12,008 nt of DNA from Oscillospiraceae bacterium (GTDB lineage Bacteria > Bacillota > Clostridia > Oscillospirales > Ruminococcaceae), in contig SFLS01000031.1 in the NCBI GenBank assembly GCA_004554485.1, positions 1-12,008 of the forward strand, given 5' to 3'. Below the pieces are notes generated by a model, which made no database searches, was not told the DNA's origin, and saw only the letters and a list, made by a program, of their open reading frames with translations. The translations under genes and the position numbers were made by a program. This document shows positions 7,081 to 12,008 of the stretch, piece by piece. The first letter of the stretch is position 1; each line of letters begins with the position of its first letter.

Positions 7081-10000
7081 TCTTCTCCCTCCTTTTCTCC
7101 GATCTCTTTATGCGGGGCCTCCGGGGCGGTATTGTTGCACAGGCCCGTATAGGGGCAGTACCGGCAGGGATCGTTATGGCCATCCCGCACCGGACAGGGT
7201 GCCACCTTTCCCTGCTGCAGGTCGCTGCCCATCGCGGTGATATTGCGGTAGACCACCTCCCGGATCTTCTGGAAGGCCTCCCGGCTGTACACCTGCGAGT
7301 TTTTATAAAAGCCGCCTTTTTGGGTGACACGGGCCGGAATATACACCCCCGCCAGGTCGTTCTCCATCGCGCGCAGCACCGTTTCGTCCTCCAGCAGCAT
7401 CCCCTTCATCCGCAGGCTTTCGGAAACCTCCGCCGCGACGGATTGTGCCGAGGCGTCCACGGTGGTATCCACCGCTTCCAGACGGCTGGGAAGGTACAGC
7501 ACCCCTGCCGGCTGCGGCGTGCCGAAGGTCCGGTTTTCATCGCCGCAGGCCGCAAACAGGTAGATGAGCATCTGCATATTCAGGCCGTACGCGACCTCCT
7601 CCAGGCGAAAATCCTTGGTGCCGGATTTATAGTCGATGACCCGGAGATAATCCTGCTCCGGCGTGCGGAAAAGATCCACACGGTCGATGGACCCGCGCAG
7701 AAGGATAGGCGTCCCCTCCGCCGTATGCAGTGACGGCGAGGCTACCGTGCCCCCCTCCCCCACACCGACTTCGGTGGCGGCGGTGACAAATTCGCTTTGC
7801 GCCAGTTCCTGTGCCATATGACGCAGGATCACCCGCAGCATCAGACTGAGGCGCTCGAACTGGTAGTGGAACCGGGCTGTGACGGCTTGCGGATCCGGGA
7901 TCATCCGCGCGATATATTCCCGCAAATGCTCCCGGATCTGCCGGTCCATCTCCGCATCGGACAGCGCCGCAAGCGCTTTGCCGCCGTGACGGTCCACCAT
8001 CTGCTGAAAGACATAATGGATCGCGGAGCCGGATTCAAAGGGGGAGTACTCCACCTTTTGCCGGGGACGGATCCGCAGCATCTTATCGCAGAAAAACAGG
8101 TATGGGCACTGATAAAAGCTGTCGATGGCCGTCGGCGCAAGGTGAATCTCCTCTCCCAAAAGCTGCCGGGCATGGACGGCGCTGATATTCCCGGCCGGGG
8201 CGTCGGCTGCCGTCCGGTTCAAGCCCGAAAGGCAGTCCTTCTCCCCCAGTCGCTCCAAAAGGGCCGCCAGCAGGGCCGCCTCCACCGGATTTTTTGCCAG
8301 CTCGGCCGCATAGCGGTACTTTGCCGTGCGGGGGTTGACGACCCAGAATTCCGCCGGCAGTTCCGCGGCCTTCTGCGGCCGGATGCCTAACGGCTTGAGT
8401 AGCCGCACCAGGCAGGCGGCGGGAGAAAGCTGGGTATCCCCCTGCAGATTCTGCCGGGCATATGTAATAGAAAGGCGTTCGGCAGGGGCGGTCAACGCCG
8501 AATACAACACAAATTGCTCCCGCAGGGCGCTTTGTACCCCGATGACCGGCAGCTCTGCGCCGCAGGCGTTCAGCTGCTCCCGTTCCCGGTTGGAAAAGAG
8601 GCCGTTATTTTGTCCCGCGGCGGGAAAAACGCCCTCGTTGACCCCCAGCACGAAAACCGCCCGGGGCGATTGCAGACGGACGCGGTCGCTTTCCGCCAGG
8701 ATCACCTGATCCACGGTATTGGGGACGCTGCCGAGATCGACACGGGAAAGCGCCAGCCGGAACAGGTCGGTCACTTCCCGGGCGGTCAGCGTTTTTCCGC
8801 CATAGAAATCGCAAAACAGATCCAGCACATCCACAATGCTGTTCCACTGGCGGTCGACGGTCTCCTGCTCCTGCCGTTCTTTTCTCTCGGTCAGGTGCTG
8901 CAGCGCGCCGGTATGGGTGATATACCGGTATACCGCCGCGGCAAAACCCTCGCCGGTGCAGCGGGCAATGCCCTGCCGCAGTTCCTGCAGCGGCTCTGTG
9001 ATGGTGCGGCGGGCCGATTCGACCGCTGCCAGTTCGGCGGCGTAGTCCTCCGGTGCCGCTTCCGACATCCCTTCGGGATTATTGGTAAAGGGCCGCAGCC
9101 AGTCGTTGCCCGCAATCTCCCAGATATAGCTGTAATTCTCCAGCCGGCCGGCATCCTGCGGGGAAAGGCCGGAGGCCGACGAGCGGGCAAGCCGCAGCAG
9201 CTCGGCGGTACGGATGGCGCCGCAGGCAGCCTCCAGCGCCGAAAGCAGAAAGGCGGGCAGCGCGGAAAACAGGATACTTTGCTTTTTGCTGTAATAATAC
9301 GGGATCCCGTATTCCGCCAGCACCATGCGGGCATTTTCGTACCGGTCCATGCTGCGGCAGAGGATTACACAGTCCTGATAGCGCAGACCCTCCTCCCGCA
9401 CCAGCCGGCAGATCTCCGCCGCGGCAAACCGCATTTCCTCGTAAACCGTATCGGCCTCGATCAGGCGCAGCATTCCGTCCCCGGCCGGAGAAGCCGCCCC
9501 GGGGGAAGTAAAAGCCCTCTGCAGCCCGGCCAGCGACGCGCTGCGGTGTCGGCGGTCCGTCCGCAGGTACACCGGCGCGCCCACGCCGATCCCCCGCTCC
9601 TGCGCCTGCATACGCAGATGCAAAAGGAACTTCTTTTGGTACAGAAAGATATCCTCTTGGGTATCCAGCCCGTTGCAGGTCATGGAAAGGGTCAGCTCCG
9701 GCGCCGTTTGCAGCATCAGCAAAAGCATCTCCCTTTCACTGACGCTGAAGTAATCAAAGCCATCCACCCAGATATACTTATCCGCAAACCAGTTTTTCTG
9801 CCCGGCGCGCCCGGCCGCCATGGCCAGCGCATCCAGCGGATCGTGGAACCGCTGCTGCACCAGCGCCTGGAACGCCCCGTAGATGAGCTGCATATCCCGC
9901 AGCTTTTCGGAAAGCTGCCCGCCGGCGGTCTCCTCCGCCAGCTCCAGCAGACGCTCCGGCGTGATGCCGGCGCGCTTAAAGTCCCCCACCGTTTCCAGCA

Positions 10001-10355
10001 TGGAGGGAATAAAGCTTTGATATGCCGCCTGACGGCGGTAAAGCCGCAGTTCATTCTGAACCCCGTTGACAGCCTCCCGCATCAGCAGCGCGCGGGAGAC
10101 CTCATCCAGCGGCCGGTGCGTCAGACCGCCGCATTCCCGGAAGATATTTTCCGCCAGGCGCGGAAAACTGAGGATGGAGATATGCCGCAGCTCCTCATCG
10201 GAAAGCCGGGAGCCGGCGCGGCGCTCCATCTCAAAGGAGGCGTGCTCCGGGACGATAAGCAGAACGGTTTGCCGCCCCGCTACCGCTTGCCGTATCCGAC
10301 GCAGGACCTCCTCCGTTTTGCCGGTGCCGGCCTCGCCCAGTATCATATGCAGCAT
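7077..10355 (-). CDS. addB: ATP-dependent helicase-nuclease subunit B (AddB)
   Basis: AddB is the partner of AddA. Its C-terminal nuclease cuts the other strand and its inactive helicase-like part recognises Chi. The product has 1092 residues, close to the family length. A Walker A motif GEAGTGKT lies at 7-14. The nuclease core is GSIDRVDLF (Asp891) and VIDYKSG (Asp908, Lys910). The iron-sulfur ligands typical of AddB can be placed: Cys750 (in FYQCPYLFFC) before the nuclease and Cys1064, Cys1067 and Cys1073 (C-x2-C-x5-C) after it, so the cluster that pins the nuclease domain should form. The start is ATG at 10355 with AGGAGG 7 nt upstream; the second Met, three codons later, is less well placed. 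It is the first gene of addBA, starting after the spo0A terminator, with an extended -10 promoter candidate upstream. Confidence 0.97.
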   Translation of the reverse strand: MLHMILGEAGTGKTEEVLRRIRQAVAGRQTVLLIVPEHASFEMERRAGSRLSDEELRHISILSFPRLAENIFRECGGLTHRPLDEVSRALLMREAVNGVQNELRLYRRQAAYQSFIPSMLETVGDFKRAGITPERLLELAEETAGGQLSEKLRDMQLIYGAFQALVQQRFHDPLDALAMAAGRAGQKNWFADKYIWVDGFDYFSVSEREMLLLMLQTAPELTLSMTCNGLDTQEDIFLYQKKFLLHLRMQAQERGIGVGAPVYLRTDRRHRSASLAGLQRAFTSPGAASPAGDGMLRLIEADTVYEEMRFAAAEICRLVREEGLRYQDCVILCRSMDRYENARMVLAEYGIPYYYSKKQSILFSALPAFLLSALEAACGAIRTAELLRLARSSASGLSPQDAGRLENYSYIWEIAGNDWLRPFTNNPEGMSEAAPEDYAAELAAVESARRTITEPLQELRQGIARCTGEGFAAAVYRYITHTGALQHLTERKERQEQETVDRQWNSIVDVLDLFCDFYGGKTLTAREVTDLFRLALSRVDLGSVPNTVDQVILAESDRVRLQSPRAVFVLGVNEGVFPAAGQNNGLFSNREREQLNACGAELPVIGVQSALREQFVLYSALTAPAERLSITYARQNLQGDTQLSPAACLVRLLKPLGIRPQKAAELPAEFWVVNPRTAKYRYAAELAKNPVEAALLAALLERLGEKDCLSGLNRTAADAPAGNISAVHARQLLGEEIHLAPTAIDSFYQCPYLFFCDKMLRIRPRQKVEYSPFESGSAIHYVFQQMVDRHGGKALAALSDAEMDRQIREHLREYIARMIPDPQAVTARFHYQFERLSLMLRVILRHMAQELAQSEFVTAATEVGVGEGGTVASPSLHTAEGTPILLRGSIDRVDLFRTPEQDYLRVIDYKSGTKDFRLEEVAYGLNMQMLIYLFAACGDENRTFGTPQPAGVLYLPSRLEAVDTTVDASAQSVAAEVSESLRMKGMLLEDETVLRAMENDLAGVYIPARVTQKGGFYKNSQVYSREAFQKIREVVYRNITAMGSDLQQGKVAPCPVRDGHNDPCRYCPYTGLCNNTAPEAPHKEIGEKEGEE

Positions 10356-10402
10356 CAGGCTTCCTCCTCTCCTTCCGGTTAACCCGGCGCTGGTTTGATT
10401 CT

Positions 10403-10411
10403 ATTGTAGCA
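10403..10411 (-). promoter_or_regulatory. Candidate extended -10 promoter of addBA
   Basis: The minus strand reads TGCTACAAT (10411-10403), an extended -10 element with a near-consensus hexamer. No convincing -35 lies 16-18 bp upstream; the region there is T-rich. Transcription would start near 10396, about 40 nt before the addB ATG. Its place between the spo0A terminator and addB supports it. Confidence 0.5.
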
Positions 10412-10450
10412 TAATCGATATGGTAAAAACAGCTTTTTTCAGCCAAGGCA

Positions 10451-10485
10451 GAAGAAAAGTCCCCTTCCGCAGGACGAAAGGGGAC
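10451..10485 (-). terminator. Rho-independent terminator after spo0A
   Basis: On the minus strand GTCCCCTT (10485-10478) and AAGGGGAC (10466-10459) form a perfect 8-bp stem with an 11-nt loop. It is followed by TTTTCTTC (10458-10451). It lies 23 bp after the spo0A stop and separates spo0A from addBA. Confidence 0.88.
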
Positions 10486-10508
10486 CGGAGGGGGCCGGTT
10501 ATTCTGCG

Positions 10509-11303
10509 TTATGCCATGGAGAAATTATGGCCCTTGTAGCGCAGTCGGATCTTATCCGCGATCATTGCGATAAACTCGCTGTTAGTGGGCTTGCCGCGCA
10601 GATTGTGAATGGTATAGCCGAAATAGGAATTGAGGATATCCACGTCGCCGCGGTCCCACGCCACTTCGATGGCGTGACGGATGGCGCGCTCTACGCGGGA
10701 GGCCGTGGTATCGTTCTTTTTGGCGATGGCCGGATACAGCACCTTGGTCACGCCGTTGATGACATCCGGCTCGCAGACGGTCATGATGATGCCATCCCGG
10801 ATATATTGGTAGCCCTTGATATGCGCGGGAATCCCGATCTCCAGAATGATCTCGGTCACCACCGTTTCCAGATCGACGGGTTGATCCTCCTCCCGGTTTT
10901 TCTGGTTCAGGTCATCCGCAACGGGATGCTGCCCGCACAGCGCCATGATGCGCTCCGCGATGATATCCGGGTCGAAGGGTTTGACAAAATGATAGGCGGA
11001 GCCTTCCTTGATAAGCTGGCTGGAGATGCCGGGTCCATCCACATTGGACATGGTAACCATGATGGGACGCACCTGGCAGTCTCCCCGATTGACAGCGATG
11101 AGTACCCCCAGGGCGTCCAGATTGCTCATAAAGGCTTCCATCAGAACAACCTTGGGCTTGTACTCCCGGATCAGATCCAACAAAAGCTGTCCGTCTTTTC
11201 TGCACAGAATAGTCTCAAAGCCCTTTGCATCCAAAGCAGCTTTACATCCGTTGCAAAAATCGCCGCCGTCATCGGCAATCAGCAAATATTTTCGGTTATT
11301 CAT
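10509..11303 (-). CDS. spo0A: Sporulation master regulator Spo0A with Glu at the phospho-acceptor position
   Basis: Spo0A is the response regulator that commits Firmicutes to endospore formation; phosphorylation of Asp56 in Bacillus lets it dimerise on 0A boxes. The product has 264 residues. The start is ATG at 11303, with AGGAGG 7 nt before it; a frame open further upstream lacks such a site and reads through the promoter. The C-terminal Spo0A domain (about 143-264) is classical: AHIKGYQYIRDGI, KVLYPAIAKK, the recognition segment TTASRVERAIRHAIEVAW (199-216) and KPTNSEFIAMIADKIRL. The receiver (about 5-122) keeps Asp11-Asp12, Thr84 and Lys108 (VKPFD). The acceptor site reads VVLMEAFMSNLDA: codon 56 is GAA (11138-11136), and the usual Pro of the MP pair is Ser60. 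A normal aspartyl phosphate at residue 56 is not possible. Phosphomimicry or phosphorylation-independent control are inferences. It has its own promoter and terminator; spoIVB, the usual upstream neighbour, is not seen. Confidence 0.95.
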   Translation of the reverse strand: MNNRKYLLIADDGGDFCNGCKAALDAKGFETILCRKDGQLLLDLIREYKPKVVLMEAFMSNLDALGVLIAVNRGDCQVRPIMVTMSNVDGPGISSQLIKEGSAYHFVKPFDPDIIAERIMALCGQHPVADDLNQKNREEDQPVDLETVVTEIILEIGIPAHIKGYQYIRDGIIMTVCEPDVINGVTKVLYPAIAKKNDTTASRVERAIRHAIEVAWDRGDVDILNSYFGYTIHNLRGKPTNSEFIAMIADKIRLRYKGHNFSMA

Positions 11304-11346
11304 GTTTACTCCTCCTAAAATTATGGGATATCCGGCCGTTGCTATG

Positions 11347-11375
11347 ATATTACCATAAATTGTAAAAGGTTTCAA
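11347..11375 (-). promoter_or_regulatory. Promoter of spo0A (sigma-A type)
   Basis: The minus strand has a TTGAAA -35 (11375-11370), a 17-bp spacer and TAATAT -10 (11352-11347), the latter preceded by TGG to give an extended -10. An A/T-rich tract including AAAAAATTTTTT (11408-11397) lies upstream and could act as an UP element. The -35 is embedded in TGTTGAAA, one mismatch from the 0A-box core TGNCGAA. Transcription would start near 11340. I found no convincing sigma-H promoter. Confidence 0.65.
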
Positions 11376-11560
11376 CAGATAATTCAAATATTTCTGAAAA
11401 AATTTTTTGCCAGCTTTTTCTATAATTAGCTCTTATGCGGCATTCTGTGACTTACAAGTGATCGTTTTTTCGGCATTTCGTACTGTTTCGGCAAAAATCG
11501 CGTAACCGCGGTTTGGTTCGTTGACAAAGACGTGTGTAAATTGAGGATGCCTACAAACCA
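11376..11560. other. AT-rich intergenic stretch between spo0A promoter and recombinase; likely holds an element boundary
   Basis: No coding region is supported here. Besides the 0A-like repeats it contains a perfect palindrome AACCGCGGTT (11504-11513), and GGTTTG (11510-11515) with its reverse complement CAAACC (11554-11559) flanking the 38 bp beside the recombinase stop. Serine recombinases act at sites close to their own gene, so an attachment-site junction may lie here. I cannot define its core without the other end of the element or an empty site. No clear terminator for the recombinase is seen; CGCG-GTTA-CGCG followed by ATTTTT is only a weak candidate. Confidence 0.3.
11469..11493 (-). 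promoter_or_regulatory. Two tandem 0A-box-like repeats upstream of spo0A
   Basis: The minus strand has TGCCGAA at 11493-11487 and again at 11475-11469, each followed by A residues. Both match the Spo0A-binding core TGNCGAA exactly, in the same orientation, 18 bp apart. They lie roughly 95-120 bp upstream of the spo0A -35. A degenerate third copy, TGCCGCA, lies at 11442-11436. They may serve autoregulation. Seven-base matches can occur by chance, so binding is unproven. Confidence 0.4.
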
Positions 11561-12008
11561 CTAAATTTTCGGGAGCCGTGGATATAGGTCAATTACGATC
11601 TGTCCGTCGGCTCCCTTATAATACTCAATCTTCTCAAGCATCTCTTTCAGTAGCTCGTTTCTTTCCTCATTCGTCATATCATCATAGCTGGCCAGCAGCT
11701 CTTCTGTCTGAGGAATGAGATTTGCCTGTGTTGTCTGACTAGCTTCCAGTTTTACGATCAAAGTCTGGACTTCTGCTCGACGCTCATCAAGTTCTTCCAT
11801 CGCTTTTGTCAACTTGGCTCTTCTGCTCTGAAACACATCCAGAGTATATACGCCTTGCTCAACGAGATCAAAAGCATTGTCTAGCTGGGCAGATAATTTC
11901 TTTAATTCCTGATCTAGCTTGGACAGTTGCTTCTTGGCATCCTTGATATCGTCTGCATAGCCTACAGTATCAATCTTAACCTTGTAGCCTTTCAGCCAAG
12001 TGCGGAGC
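11561..12008 (-). CDS. Large serine recombinase, C-terminal part (cut by the window edge)
   Basis: The frame is open from the window edge to the TAG at 11563-11561, giving about 149 residues of the C-terminal end; the true start lies outside. The sequence is charged and helical with coiled-coil character (KKQLSKLDQELKKLSAQLD, then KLTKAMEELDERRAEVQTL). It has the LDNAFDLVEQGVYTLDVFQSRR segment and a C-terminal EKIEYYKGADGQIVIDLYP strand pattern. This layout is typical of the C-terminal region of large serine recombinases of phages, conjugative elements and skin-like elements. The catalytic N-terminal domain is not visible, so activity cannot be judged. Base composition is near 45% GC in a line I counted, far below the repair genes next door, which points to horizontal acquisition. 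A GTG inside the frame (11836) is not the real start. Confidence 0.75.
   Translation of the reverse strand, partial: LRTWLKGYKVKIDTVGYADDIKDAKKQLSKLDQELKKLSAQLDNAFDLVEQGVYTLDVFQSRRAKLTKAMEELDERRAEVQTLIVKLEASQTTQANLIPQTEELLASYDDMTNEERNELLKEMLEKIEYYKGADGQIVIDLYPRLPKI

Noticed and set aside
5908..7152. Plus-strand open frame of 414 codons across the addB-addA junction
   Set aside because: It has the same shadow character as the others; the ATGA overlap and motifs of addA and addB account for this DNA.
8514..10382. Plus-strand open frame of 622 codons opposite addB
   Set aside because: It is antisense to an intact AddB, low-complexity in composition (Gln, Arg, Gly, His) and has no promoter or recognisable domain.
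10415..10440. A/T hairpin AAAAA-GCTG-TTTTT upstream of addB as a second terminator
   Set aside because: The stem is only A-T pairs and would be weak; the GC-rich terminator at 10451-10485 already ends spo0A.
11253..11267. GGDF string in Spo0A (residues 13-16)
   Set aside because: It lies in the receiver just after the conserved Asp pair, not in a diguanylate cyclase domain; it is a chance tetrapeptide.
11304..11387. Longer Spo0A start adding 28 residues before MNNRKYLL
   Set aside because: The extension would read through the -10 element, the predicted transcription start and the AGGAGG site; family proteins begin at the shorter start.

Overview
This window looks like a chromosomal segment from a GC-rich, Gram-positive, endospore-forming Firmicute, most likely a clostridial member of the Oscillospiraceae/Ruminococcaceae type. 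Three things suggest this: a spo0A gene, the infC-rpmI-rplT order with a long attenuated leader, and an AddAB (rather than RecBCD) double-strand-break repair pair. The species assignment is inference; no rRNA is present. Every gene I can support lies on the minus strand, so transcription runs from high to low coordinates. Long plus-strand open frames opposite addA and addB are composition shadows.

Reading in the direction of transcription: the window opens (12008 to 11561) with the C-terminal part of a large serine recombinase of clearly lower GC than its neighbours. This is probably the end of an integrated mobile element. A 257-bp AT-rich intergenic region follows, with a good sigma-A type promoter and two Spo0A-box-like repeats. 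Next is spo0A (11303 to 10509), whose DNA-binding domain is classical. Its receiver domain has Glu at residue 56, where the phosphorylated Asp should be. A terminator closes the gene. addB and addA (10355 to 3613) overlap by 4 bp and encode the helicase-nuclease that resects DNA ends for RecA.

Between addA and the translation operon lies a consensus promoter whose -35 box sits in the loop of a 13-bp perfect inverted repeat. It is followed by a structured leader of about 185 nt with an attenuator hairpin. infC then begins at a non-standard ATC codon, followed by rpmI, rplT and a terminator. A separate promoter drives a two-gene unit: a SpoU/TrmH-family rRNA 2'-O-methyltransferase (YsgA/RlmP-like) and dprA, ending 27 bp before the window edge.

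Most of the window is housekeeping: translation initiation and ribosome assembly, rRNA modification and recombinational repair. The unusual part is the spo0A end, which combines a master sporulation regulator with a non-canonical phospho-acceptor site and a recombinase-bearing element just upstream.
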